Below are positions 21,361-31,639 of a stretch of 64,000 bases of DNA, piece by piece. Below the pieces are notes generated by a model. It searched no databases and was not told where the DNA came from. It worked only from the letters and a program-made list of their open reading frames with translations. The stretch covers positions 62,001 through 126,000 of the forward strand of contig JAAVTG010001040.1 in NCBI GenBank assembly GCA_011947345.1, given 5' to 3'. Made by a program: the position numbers and the translations under genes. Each line of letters begins with the position of its first letter. Positions within the stretch are counted from its first letter, which is position 1. The DNA comes from Phytophthora quininea. Its lineage: Eukaryota > Oomycota > Peronosporomycetes > Peronosporales > Peronosporaceae.

Positions 21361-22639
21361 TGTGCGGAGTCTCGATGTGCAGGAGGTGTGGCATTTCACA
21401 CATGTCCTGGGCTGCAGTGACACTTGTTCGTCATTTGCGGTACTGCACGTTTGTGTGCTCCACACACATAATCCCCTCAAGTAGCAACTACGTGGCGTCT
21501 CAAAAACTTACACGGTCGCCGTTCCACTCGGTGGGCTATGGCGCTCGCCCGCTAGAGCCCGATCTCCAACTGCGCTGCCAGCTCCAGCGACTGTGGATCA
21601 ATGTGTATCTACACTACAAGGCTGTAGCGGCTGCAGACTTCTGGTATCCTGGCGCTACTAGCCTCGCCTCGCATGTTTGGATCCCGCTCGCACACATCGG
21701 CCAGCAAGCAAAGCGCTGCCGCGCGATTGACAACTGCAGGAGCTGGCGCGCTGGTATTGGTGAATGTCGTGGGTTCGCCGTCGGCCACAAGCTCTCAGAA
21801 CCGGGGCAACCAAAAGAAACGTCGGGCCAGCGCCAACAGGTGCAACCTGATACCATTGTGCTTTGCTCAAGATTTGCAAGGCGCTGGTAGATTGCTGGGC
21901 AAGGCATGCCAGCCTCAGTCTGGGAGACCACTGGTAGCTGGAGGGGGGTTCACAGCCGAGTTGGGGTGGCAGTTATCGTCACGCAATGTGTCTTCATTTT
22001 GGGACTCGAGGCGCCAAGTCGCTCAAGTTTTTCGCTTAACATGACGACAGCTGGGCGTGCGGGACAGCGAACGCAATGCTGGCAAGGCTGTGGCGACTGG
22101 AAGCGAGTGGGGATGGACCGACAGTCACACGAAGATGGCGTGTGAGTACGGCAATAGAGGCTAGTACCCGTTACGCGGTGGCTTTTTGCATCAGGGGTGT
22201 CTTTCGATAGCAGTATCGCCACGTGGATGCAGTTCACACCAAGCCATCTTGGGAAGAGGAGTTTGCTGTGGAGGATGGAGTAGTTTGTTGGTCGCGCAGT
22301 GGCAATATCGGCGGTGGCATTCCGGTGGAACGCAGTGGACGCCAAAACATGCATCCTTCCGGTCGTCTGCAAGAGTGAGCTTGTCCTGCGTGGCAGACCC
22401 AAGCAGAGCTCGGGCGACCACGGGGCCACACATTGACGAGGCGTCTTTGTAGCCACTTGACGTTTCTCTAGCGGATACGTTGCCGCTTGAGGGTCTCTTG
22501 ACGTTTGTAGGGGATGGGGATGCAAAAGCTGAAGTATCCGTTGCAATCGTCCTGCAGTGCGTCCTCCAGTCGAGTCTGTGTCTTGATGGCCATTTCCGTA
22601 TTGGACGCGCACCTGCAATAGCAAAGACCCCAAGGAAAC
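21361..22639. other. Intergenic region
   Basis: These 1.28 kb contain several short open frames on both strands. None has coherent composition, start context or similarity I can recognise. The region would include the promoter of the oxidoreductase at 22640. Confidence 0.4.
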
Positions 22640-24070
22640 ATGAAGATCGTCGTGGTTGGCTCCGGTATTGGCGGTATCTCGGCCGCCTACCACTTGGTCA
22701 AGGATGGCCACGAAGTCGTGCTGCTCGAGAAGAATGAGACCCTCGGTGGACACACGTACGACATGGAGATCGACGGCGAGATGGTCGACATTGGCTTCAT
22801 GATGTTCGGCGACTCCAACCCGAACGTCAAGGCCTGGTTCAAGTCGCTCGGTCTGACGGAGCCCAATGGCACCACCAAGAAGCGTATCCCCATGAGTCTG
22901 ACGGTCAGCTCCAACATCCCAGGCGACCTGCAGTTCTCGTCGCGTGCTCCGTTCCACGGCAGCATCTTCAACCTGTTCGACCTGCGCATCTGGCGATGCC
23001 TGCGCGACATCTACCGCTTCACGATGGACCTGATGACCATGCCTGTCAAGGAGGACATCACCACCCGCGAGTGGATCGCTCAAGGACGCTACTCGAAAGA
23101 GTTCTTCCACAACTACTTCCTGGCCTTCGTGTCAGTGTTGTGGACTGTCCCCAAGAACGATGTCCTGGACCTGCCCGTGACGCAGTTCCTGCGTGCGCTG
23201 AAGACCCACTCCAACTCGCTCTACATCCCGCTGTGGCAGGTGATCATGCGTACGTTGGGTCGTCGCTCGGCCCGCCCGAAACACCTCTGGTGGTACATTG
23301 GTTCGGCCTACATTGAGCCGTTCCTCAAGATCTTCACCGAAGAGTACAACGGCACCGTGCGCTACAATGCCGCCGTCGACCAAGTCGAGAAGGGCGGCAA
23401 GGCCGTCATTCTTGAAGGTGGCGAACGCATTGAGTGCGACCACGTCGTGTTGGCTACCCACGCCGACGAGAGTGCACACATGCTGCGTTGGAGCGAGAAG
23501 GCCTACCGTTCGTTGATGCGCTTCTACTTCCACAAGAGCATGATGTACGTCCACCGCGATCCCTCGCTGCTGCCCAAGTCCAACAAGGTCTGGAGCAGTT
23601 GGAACGTGCAGATTTGCAACGAGGACCAGTACATTCTGACGTACTGGATGAACCGCATCCAGCACCTCAATAGCAAGAAGGACGTTTTCGTGACGATCAC
23701 CCCGTACGAGGACTACGAAGGCCACCAGCCTGACCCAGCCAAGACTATCACGTCGTTCCGCTGGGACCACCCGCGTCTGCTTGCCGACTGCATCCCGGAG
23801 GAGGACATCATCGATGAGGAAGGCGTGACGCTCTCTGGCTGCTGGCTGGGTCGTGGCTTCCACGAGGATGGCTTTGTGGCTGGCCGTCGCGCCGCCGCCA
23901 TCATCCGTGACCCGAAGCACAAGAAGACGGTGTTGTACGAGGACCCGGGCAACATCCCCACCCCGGCCGTGCCGGCTTTCGGCGTCCCGCTCAGCTTCCA
24001 CCTCTTTGGCGCGACCGTGGTCGGCCTGGTGGGCTACGGCGTGGCCAAGTACCTCGATGTCAAGTTCTAA
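22640..24070 (+). CDS. FAD-dependent amine-oxidase-like protein, tandem copy 1
   Basis: This 476-aa flavoprotein begins MKIVVVGSGIGGISAAYHL, a textbook dinucleotide-binding GxGxxG fold, followed by the acidic end of the second strand (LLEKNETLGGH). It resembles the predicted NAD/FAD-binding group related to amine oxidases and phytoene desaturases (COG2907-like); the substrate is unknown. Other landmarks are GFMMFGDSNPN, a conserved HADESAHMLRW segment in the FAD-contacting region, and near the C-terminus a WLGRGFHEDGFVAGRRAA motif typical of the second FAD contact. The last 30 residues are hydrophobic (VPLSFHLFGATVVGLVGYGVAKYL) and may be a membrane anchor. Single exon, no breaks. A close paralogue follows 555 bp downstream. 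Confidence 0.85.
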   Translation: MKIVVVGSGIGGISAAYHLVKDGHEVVLLEKNETLGGHTYDMEIDGEMVDIGFMMFGDSNPNVKAWFKSLGLTEPNGTTKKRIPMSLTVSSNIPGDLQFSSRAPFHGSIFNLFDLRIWRCLRDIYRFTMDLMTMPVKEDITTREWIAQGRYSKEFFHNYFLAFVSVLWTVPKNDVLDLPVTQFLRALKTHSNSLYIPLWQVIMRTLGRRSARPKHLWWYIGSAYIEPFLKIFTEEYNGTVRYNAAVDQVEKGGKAVILEGGERIECDHVVLATHADESAHMLRWSEKAYRSLMRFYFHKSMMYVHRDPSLLPKSNKVWSSWNVQICNEDQYILTYWMNRIQHLNSKKDVFVTITPYEDYEGHQPDPAKTITSFRWDHPRLLADCIPEEDIIDEEGVTLSGCWLGRGFHEDGFVAGRRAAAIIRDPKHKKTVLYEDPGNIPTPAVPAFGVPLSFHLFGATVVGLVGYGVAKYLDVKF

Positions 24071-24624
24071 TCGGCGGTGTAGTTGTAATTGATAGGCTTT
24101 TCGCGCGCGGAGTTAGTGCGCGGTGGTAGCAGCTCCAAGACGGCGGCGTTACAACCTCATAAATCGACGTTGCTAGTCTTCTCTTCCAAGTATCGGGTCT
24201 CATTGCATGGTGGTGGAGGTGGTCACGACCCGGAGCGCAGCGTTGACCTGGTCCGGGTGGAACGGCGTTAGCGCTGCAAGCGTACGCGCCTCCGGTGGTC
24301 TTGCACCAAACGCCAACACCACCGCAAAGAGCTTCAATATCGCTTTTGATCGAGGAATGGACTTCAATCGCCTGCCACGCGCAAGACCAGCATGTGGTGC
24401 ATGCATTTGCCGCTCCGTTATCTCGCCGACGGCTTCAACGACGCGCGGGCGGCATGCTTTGCTGTTGAAGAGCGCCTGCAAGGTCTCAAACATCGTCTGT
24501 CCACTGTCCCGGCCCGCTGTGACTTGGTCTTTGTATTGCCCGTCCGTCCTGTGGCTGTGCGGCGTCTCTCGTCAGACGATCGCAATGTGCACATCATTTG
24601 CCATTCGCGAATCCTCCTCCAGCT
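24071..24624. other. Intergenic region between tandem oxidoreductases
   Basis: These 554 bp should hold the copy 1 terminator and copy 2 promoter. A tcatttgccattcg segment about 30 bp before the copy 2 ATG loosely resembles an oomycete initiator (TCAYTYY). I see no other gene. Confidence 0.4.
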
Positions 24625-26048
24625 ATGAAGATCGTCGTGGTGGGCTCAGGCATCGGCGGCATCTCAGCCGCCTACCACCTGGTCAAGGACGGCCACGAGG
24701 TCGTGCTGCTCGAGAAGAACGCGACGCTGGGCGGCCACACGTACGAGATGGAGATCGACGGCGAGATGGTCGACATCGGCTTCATGATGTTCGGCGACTC
24801 GAACCCCAACATCAAGGACTGGTTCAAGTCGCTGGGCGTCACGCAGCCCGATGGCACCACTAAGAAGCGCATCCCCATGAGCCTCACGGTCACGTCGGAC
24901 GTCGAGGGAGACATGCAGTTCTCGTCCCGCGCCCCGTTCCACGGCAGTGTGCTCAACCTCTTGGACAAGCGCATCTGGCGCGTGCTCATCGACATTTACA
25001 AGTTCACCATGGACCTCATGACCATGCCTGTCAAGGAAGACATCACCACCCGCGAGTGGGCTGCCAAGGGCCGCTACTCGGAGGAATTCTTCCGCCACTA
25101 CTTCCTGGCCTTCGTGTCCATCTTGTGGACGGTGCCCAAGGACGACGTGCTCGACCTGCCGGTCACGCAGTTCCTGCGCTGTCTTAAGACCCACTCCAAC
25201 TCGCTCTACATCCCGTTGTGGCAGGTCATTCTCGGCGCGCTGGGTCGCCGTTCCGACCGTCCTAAACACTTGTGGTGGTACGTCGGCTCAGCCTACATCG
25301 AGCCTTTCCTCAAGTTCTTCACCGAAGAGAACAATGGCAAGGTGCGTTACAACGCTGCAGTCGAGACGGTTGAGAAGGGTGGCAAGGCTGTGATTCTCGA
25401 AGGTGGCGAACGCATCGAATGCGACCACGTCGTGTTGGCTACCCACGCCGACGAAAGCGCCAACATGGTGCGTTGGAGCGAGAAGGCCTACCGCTCGCTC
25501 ATGCGCTTCCACTACCACAAGAGCATGATGTACGTCCACCGCGATCCGATCATGCTGCCGCCTTCGAACAAGGTCTGGAGCAGCTGGAACGTGCTCATCA
25601 CCGACGACGAGCAGTACGTGTTGACCTACTGGATGAACCGCATCCAACGTCTCAACAGCAAGAAGGACGTTTTCGTGACCATCACGCCGCACGACTTCAC
25701 CGGCAAGCGTCCTTCCGACGAGCAGACCATCTCGGCCTTCCGTTGGGACCATCCGCGGCTGCTTGCCGACTGCATTCCGCAGGACGAGATCATCAAGAAG
25801 AAGGCATCTCGCTGTCCGGTGCCTGGCTGGGTCGTGGCTTTCACGAGGACGGATTCGTCGCCGGCCGTCGCGTCGCCGCCATCATCCGCGACCCGAAGCA
25901 CACGCGCACGAACCTGTACGAAGACCCAGGCAACATCGCCGTCCCGCCGGTGCCGCCGTTCGGAATTCCGCTGGGTTTCCACCTCGTTGGAGCTGCCGTC
26001 GTTGGAGTGCTAGGCTATGGCATTGTCAAGTTGTTGGAGAAGAAATAG
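24625..26048 (+). CDS. FAD-dependent amine-oxidase-like protein, tandem copy 2 (one-base frame break)
   Basis: This copy is nearly collinear with copy 1 from MKIVVVGSGIGGISAAYHL onward and very similar throughout. The ATG at 24625 aligns with the start of copy 1. The frame breaks between 25795 and 25806, just after DEII. One added base restores the expected EGISLSGAWLGRGFHEDGF segment and a C-terminal hydrophobic tail ending at 26048 (about 474 aa). Without the correction the protein loses its second FAD-contact motif. A sequence error is more likely than decay because everything after the break is conserved. It converges on the CDT1-like gene with 81 bp between stop codons. Confidence 0.8.
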
Positions 26049-26129
26049 AGTAGCGCGCACAGTACAAGCTCTCGATTGACACGGTACATTGTATTTCATA
26101 TCTCCAGCCCTTGAGTAGATACATCCACT

Positions 26130-27200
26130 TTAAGCGGAAATCGAGATGGCGCGACGTAGCGAGCTCTTGACAGTGTTGTACTTGACTTGGGTCGACATCT
26201 TGACGTACTCCTTCCCGTCTTCGATCACAACAGTGACCCATTCGGGCACCAAGCCTTCGAGCATATCGAGTTGCTCTTCCACTTTGCCCTTGATTGGCGC
26301 TCTCCCCGCCAACCTTTTGACCAAATCAGCCTTCAAAAAGATCGATTTCCTCGATACCATCACGAGCGACTGCAGTTGGTCCGTGAGCTGTGGCAGCGTT
26401 GACACCAGTCGCCTCTTTTGAGCTTTGGCACTGCTTTCCGCTACGCCCTTGCGTCCCTGTTCTTGCTTGCGAACTTTGTTGATGAGCCACTCGGGCAGCG
26501 TCTGGAGGTCTTTCGGCACTGGCTTAGCCAGAGCTTCCTCTAGCTTCTGCTTGTCATCTCCACTCTTCTCCTCATTATTAGCCTTCTTCTCCAATAACAC
26601 GCTATTACTCTCTTCGCTCTCCATCTCCACTGGCACCTTCGGTAGCGTCGCCATCTCGACCTCAATGAGCTTCAAAGCCTTGTCTAGCTCTTCCTCTGTC
26701 ATCTCTGGGAACTCCTTCTTAATGGCAGCAATATGGCCCTCTAAATACTTGTTAACCTTGCTGTAGAAGAAGGTAATTCTCTCTTGGAGACCGTCGTAGT
26801 CACTGTCTGGAGGTGGCAGTTGCTGCTTCTTCAGTGTCAACACTGGCGGCGGCCGCTGCGCTGTACGAGCGTCCCTGTCCTCCTCCTGAGCTTGTCGTCG
26901 AGCGCTGCGAGTGTTGCGCTTCCATTGTAGGGCGTAGGCTCCCGGTAGGACGTGCAAAATCTGCTGCAGATGCTTCAAAGTGAAAGTCAATTGACACGAC
27001 GACTCGACCGACCGCTTAACGGCCGCGAAGTCGGGCGTGTGTTGGTACAAAGAGAGCGCGCCGAGACCGAACTCCAGCGCCGAGAAGAGGCGGACCATCA
27101 CGCGCAGTGAGGGAGGCGCGCGCTTGTCCAGGCGACGTGCAGGTAGCGGCGACGAAGGCGAAGAGCTCTTGGTGGTGTCGGTCATTTTCAGCTGTGGCAT
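26130..27200 (-). CDS. CDT1: CDT1-like DNA replication licensing factor
   Basis: CDT1 loads the MCM helicase at replication origins and is bound by geminin. The N-terminal region (residues about 35-95) resembles the geminin-binding winged-helix domain: LFSALEFGLGALSLYQH, then TLKHLQQILHVLPGAYALQW. The C-terminal region (about 265-345) resembles the MCM-binding winged helix: LPQLTDQLQSLVMVSRKS, then VEEQLDMLEGLVPEWV. Between them lies a charged, probably flexible linker. At 356 aa it is shorter than animal CDT1, mainly from a short N-terminus. ATG at 27200; a second in-frame ATG lies 15 bp on. No introns. I assign it from motif pattern only. Confidence 0.75.
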   Translation of the reverse strand: MPQLKMTDTTKSSSPSSPLPARRLDKRAPPSLRVMVRLFSALEFGLGALSLYQHTPDFAAVKRSVESSCQLTFTLKHLQQILHVLPGAYALQWKRNTRSARRQAQEEDRDARTAQRPPPVLTLKKQQLPPPDSDYDGLQERITFFYSKVNKYLEGHIAAIKKEFPEMTEEELDKALKLIEVEMATLPKVPVEMESEESNSVLLEKKANNEEKSGDDKQKLEEALAKPVPKDLQTLPEWLINKVRKQEQGRKGVAESSAKAQKRRLVSTLPQLTDQLQSLVMVSRKSIFLKADLVKRLAGRAPIKGKVEEQLDMLEGLVPEWVTVVIEDGKEYVKMSTQVKYNTVKSSLRRAISISA

Positions 27201-27453
27201 TTTGGTGGTAAATGAAAATGTACTGATAATTGGTTAGGTAACGATAACTTATGGATGTTTGTTGCCGTTGATGCTGGTGCTGCGAGAAATGGTGTTATCG
27301 GAGTATTCGCGGTGTGAATGAGTAGAGAAAGAAGAGCTGTGTTGGTGATGTAGAAGGGAGATACCGGCAATACCTGGGAAGGATTTATGTTTCGTCGACT
27401 GAAAGGGAGCCAACCTCCCTTTCAGGGTAGCAGTGTTGTTTGTCGGCAAAATG

Positions 27454-27526
27454 CGTCCTCGAGGGGACTCGAACCCCCAATCCCCGCCTTCGGAGGGCGA
27501 TGCCTTATCCATTAGGCCACGCGGAC
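27454..27526 (-). tRNA. tRNA-Arg (CCG)
   Basis: Read on the minus strand this 73-nt sequence folds as a cloverleaf. The 7-bp acceptor has one mismatch, the D arm has a 3-bp GCC/GGC stem, and the anticodon stem closes a CTCCGAA loop with anticodon CCG (Arg). The T arm is GGGGG-TTCGAGT-CCCCT and the discriminator base is G. No intron. A short T-run follows. It is identical to the copy at 27629-27701 in opposite orientation. Confidence 0.92.
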
Positions 27527-27628
27527 ACGCTCTCCAGTCATTTCTACAGTCCCCGTCTTCAACACTCAGAAAGATCGGGTTTGCTTGTGCAACTTGTTGA
27601 TTTTGAACAAGAACGGTGCTTCCGTGTT

Positions 27629-27701
27629 GTCCGCGTGGCCTAATGGATAAGGCATCGCCCTCCGAAGGCGGGGATTGGGGGTTCGAGTCCCCTCGAGGAC
27701 G
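27629..27701 (+). tRNA. tRNA-Arg (CCG), identical inverted twin
   Basis: This sequence is identical to the minus-strand copy at 27454-27526, with the same anticodon CCG and intronless cloverleaf. CTTTTT directly after the discriminator base is a typical RNA polymerase III terminator. The two genes diverge head to head with a 102-bp spacer. Confidence 0.92.
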
Positions 27702-27969
27702 CTTTTTCCCCGAGACCGATCTTCTTGGTCTGAAAATATCAACAAGTTCTGGCCCACGAAAAAGGAAGCGAAGTTGTTGTTTGCAAGTTCCTGGTGGCTG
27801 CCTGCTATCGATCAGTCTGCTGCAACATCACCTCAACTAACTGCACAGATCGCTTTCATTGCGCAGCTCAAGACAATTTTACAAACTGACAAGCCAAAAA
27901 GTTGTTAACGCCTCAAAGCCATATATACCGATTTGCTACAATGCACCGTTACGACTGTCGGGGTGGGCG

Positions 27970-30900
27970 ATGAACTCACGGGCTCCATCAAAAGAGGCCT
28001 TCATTCAACTGCATCAACACCTCGATCGCAGCGAGAACGACAATAATGTTGAAGACATATATCCGACTAGCGAGACCCAGCACACTCCTCGCAAGACAGC
28101 TGAAACAAATGTGTCGAGATGGCAATGGAAGTTCTGGAAGAAACCCTCGTCTTCTTCTCCTTCGAAGCAACTGCGGCAAAAGCAGCGCAAAATCCCACCG
28201 ATGCTAGAACCTTTAGCAACATCCAGATCTCCGCAGAAACATGGCAACGGAGTGGAGGATTTGGACGACCTGATCAACCAACTAGCCGATCGCAAAGTCA
28301 GTGTAATGTGCCCCCAAGCACCCCTGAAGCAAAGTGGATTGGATCGCCGCTACCACCCTTAGAACGACAGATTCTCCAAAGACCGCGACTGCTTCTTGAC
28401 GTCAATGGTCTTCCTACAATCTCCACGGAGCAACTAATTCGCCTTCACGAAGTGGAAGAACCGGAAGTCCCCATAAATGCTTTACAGCTCGCAGTGTTTC
28501 CAAAAAGGTGTCTAGACGGAGACGAAATCGCACTGATGCCTTGCCATTCCATGCAGCACAGAGGGTTTGCACAACTTGCCGGCGAACAGTGGCGTGAACC
28601 TCTGCGCGACCGTGACAAGCAGTGGGTGAAAAATGAGCTCAAAGCTTTATTAAATTCCTTACAGCAGCGTCAGACGCCGATGTGGGGATGACTCGAGCTC
28701 CCGGCACAAACAACCGAGGCAAATGGGCAAGATACGCTTCAGCAAGTCCTGCGAAGGGCTCGAAAAGAATATTGCTGAGCACTCGAGGAGCTTTAATCTC
28801 GCGCAGCTACTGCGTTGTCTCAATCTTTGGCGAAGGAATCCACGGGAGGTTATACGGCGCCGGGCTGACCGGTAAACCCACAGAGCGCTGTTTACATGTA
28901 GAAGCTTACGAACCATCTTCAAGTCGGACGTTTTGTCTGCGTGTGACGCTGCAAGACATTGAAGAGGTTTTCCGTGTTGGAGACAATGATCCTGACCGAG
29001 AAGCGCTGTTAGCACCAGGTAAGAAGCAGGAAATGCTGCGTCAACTTGTCGAGCTGCTCTTCTTTGAATACCCCGATGATCCGAGCGAAGAAAGCAACAT
29101 TCGACTTGCTGGTCTTCCGATATTGCGGTTATCTGCTGACGTTCAACTGAACGAAGCAGCTATACGAAGGCTGGAGCGAGAAGAACAACTACGTCAAGAG
29201 GAAGCTCGACGGCTCGAAGATCTAGCAGCATTATTGGCCAAGCCTCGTCGAGCTCGGCACCGAGTTCTCTGTCAGCAAATGAAACTTCGTGGCCGAAGTT
29301 TCTTCGTATCGGTGCACCATTTTCCGGCGCAAGCAAGAAACCTCGTCATTACAGCGTACAATCCAAGTTCGTCGATAACATTTCGTTTGACGGTCGGGTT
29401 ACTGGAGGCCGCCTCTCTTGTCAAGCTCTATCCTCTTCCACGAGGAGGATTTAGTTCGGAGCAAACGTTGACCGTTGCAAGAGGACTGCTACGACAACTT
29501 CGGATCCTTGGACGTGAAGATAGCAGAACAAACGCTCGGATGACGCTTGCAATTGATGGCGGTCGAAAGGGTCCGGGAATGACTGCACTTCCTGCACTGG
29601 TACCGATGTTAATTGATGAACAGAGACGCGAAAATCTGGTCAAAAAGATGCAGCGAGATGGCCAACATTCGTTGCAAATTGAGTCGGCGATCACACAGCG
29701 ACAGCTTCACGATGATGCAGAAGTTGAACGTGTCGAAGTCAGACAGAAGATCGTCGCTATCGAGGCAAAGCACGCTGAATTGCTGGAGAAAGACCAAGCA
29801 TTAAAAACAAGGATCGAAGAGATCGACGCTCTCGGAGGAGGTGGCGGAACTGGTATCGATATGAAGCGTTTGCACGAGGAGCGTCGAACCCACAAAACTG
29901 CACGGCAGGCTTTGAAGACAGAGATGAAGCCTGCTACGCAACAGCTTGCGGAATTGAAAAAGCAACTGCAATCGATCAGCGAGAAGGAAAAGGCTGCGGT
30001 CGAACGTGTCCAGCGTCGCGCTGACAGAGCTCGCAAGCGAATCCGTGAAGAAGTTCATCGAAAGGTGACGGATGCGACTACGCAGGTTGTGCAGCTGAAG
30101 AGGCAGTATCCAGTGGGGCAACGGACTTACTTGTCGAGGGTGCATATGCAGCCCAGTAAAAACCTTGTGGCTTCTGGATGCTGCCGAATTTCAGGAAAGC
30201 GAGTGCGATACTCTCTGTATTCCGTGGAGTCTGAAGCTGCAGACATCGACGAAGCCCATACGGACGCGAACTTGTTCAAGTTGGAATTATACGACAGCTC
30301 TACATGCACATGGTCCGACACGTTGGTTGTCTCGAAGCTCGAGCTGCTGGCATTGACAAAGCAACACCACGATCAACAGCTTTTGGTGCCAGAACTAGCA
30401 CCGATGTCCTCAGATGTGATCAAACGACTCGATGAAGTGCAGAAATCCATAGCAGAAACCCGCCACGCGTTGCTATCACTGTCGAGCAAGCCATCCGCCA
30501 AAAAGAACTCTTCAAACAAAGACAAGCTCGCAGAGCTAAAAGCCGCCATGACTGCTGCCAGCAGCGAGCTTTACAGTTTGTACCACAACGCACCTTGGCC
30601 ACTCTTGGCGAAATCTCTCTGTGAACGGATAACAATCAGTTCGCCTTCAGACGCTGCAGCATTCCCGATCAGCTTGGATCGCTGCATTTTCCAATCCGTC
30701 TCCCCATCCTTTGCGTCAAGATGGAGGACGACGATGCCGGCAGCGAAGATGACGAGGATTCGAACTTGATCCAGTGCCAAGTCCGCGTTGAGGTATTACC
30801 TCTAGCAGAAGCAGTAGTGTTCAACGTATCGGATCCGCTCACAGAGACTCGCTGGCGTTTAGAATACCCAGAGAGTCGAGAACTATTCCGCGAGTTTACC

Positions 30901-31008
30901 ATCGAGACGTTTGTCGAGATGCAGATGCACCTCGAAGCCATCGTCATGACATTGCTGCTGCAGTCAAACACTACAACTGGACAATTGGAACTACGCTTTG
31001 AGGAGTGA
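27970..31008 (+). CDS. Large coiled-coil protein with a repeated unknown domain (three one-base frame breaks)
   Basis: Four overlapping frames make one gene of about 1013 aa once a base is added at each of three short runs: C5 at 28311-28315, G4 at 28684-28687 and C4 at 30702-30705. The start ATG is 27970 (MNSRAPSKEAF). A repeated strand-rich unit appears at least three times: HVEAYEPSSSRTFCLRV (about 28910-28950), VITAYNPSSSITFRLTV (about 29345-29400) and a more diverged copy near 30120-30300. A possible fourth (VVFNVSDPLTETRWRL) lies in the last exon-like part. Long charged coiled coils follow (about 29630-30090). I recognise no named domain. It is probably cytoskeletal or ciliary in style, but this is only an impression. 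Confidence 0.65.
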
Positions 31009-31098
31009 CCACGAGTACTGAATCCCAACATGAAATAGCTTCGTGTTCTGTCAACAGGTAGAGAATATCCCACACAGGACCCACCCGTTGCAGCCTCT

Positions 31099-31529
31099 CT
31101 AGCTGAAGGAGCTGGGGTCCTTGGAGTTGCCCGTCAGGCGACGGAACTTCTGCGCAATCTCGTCGAACTCGGTGGACAGGTCGTCCAGGCAGTTGGCCAG
31201 CGCCTCCACGGGCGACGACGCGTCATTGGTCTGCACGCGCACCGTGATGTCGTGGATGAGCGGGTGCGGGTGGCGGTAGCCGCTGAACGTCACGTTCGGG
31301 TCGCGCAGTAGCTGCCTACAACAATACATAATTTAGTCAACAGATTATATAGTAAGCTACGTACTATTGCAGCCGTTGACACGCACATGCGGATGAGGTT
31401 GCCCATGGTGTGATCCTCGCGCAGGATGGTGAACTTGCCGGCGTTGGAGATCTTGGTGTCCTTCTCGTACGTGACCTTCTGCGCGCCCTCGGGCAGCAGG
31501 TACGAGTCGCTGCGGTTCGGCGCGTTCAT
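31099..31529 (-). CDS. RPB11: RNA polymerase II subunit RPB11
   Basis: RPB11 dimerises with RPB3 in the RNA polymerase II assembly platform. Exon 1 (31387-31529) begins MNAPNRSDSYLLPEG and carries KFTILREDHTMGNLIRM. A 71-nt intron (31316-31386, GTGCGT...TGTAG) leads to exon 2 (31099-31315) with QLLRDPNVTFSGYRHPHPL and ITVRVQT. The total is 119 aa, the normal RPB11 length. The MNAP start and EDHTMGN/GYRHPHPL motifs separate it from the related RPAC2 (RPC19). It diverges from the next gene with 110 bp between start codons. Confidence 0.93.
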
Positions 31530-31639
31530 GCTTGAGCAGTCCACGGCAAGAATGCGACTGATAGGGCCCACGCTACAGACTATATGGTGTACGTTTGATG
31601 TAAGGTCATTGAACTGACAATCACTCCGTTCCGCACTCG
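31530..31639. promoter_or_regulatory. Bidirectional promoter region, RPB11 and phosphohydrolase
   Basis: These 110 bp separate the divergent ATGs at 31529 and 31640, so both core promoters must fit here. No clear TATA box is seen; a gtcattgaactgac stretch may act as an initiator. Confidence 0.5.

Noticed and set aside
21950..23110. 386-aa minus-strand frame over FAD copy 1
   Set aside because: Antisense to the oxidoreductase start; composition typical of a shadow frame.
23132..24001. 289-aa minus-strand frame within FAD copy 1
   Set aside because: Antisense shadow with no recognisable content.
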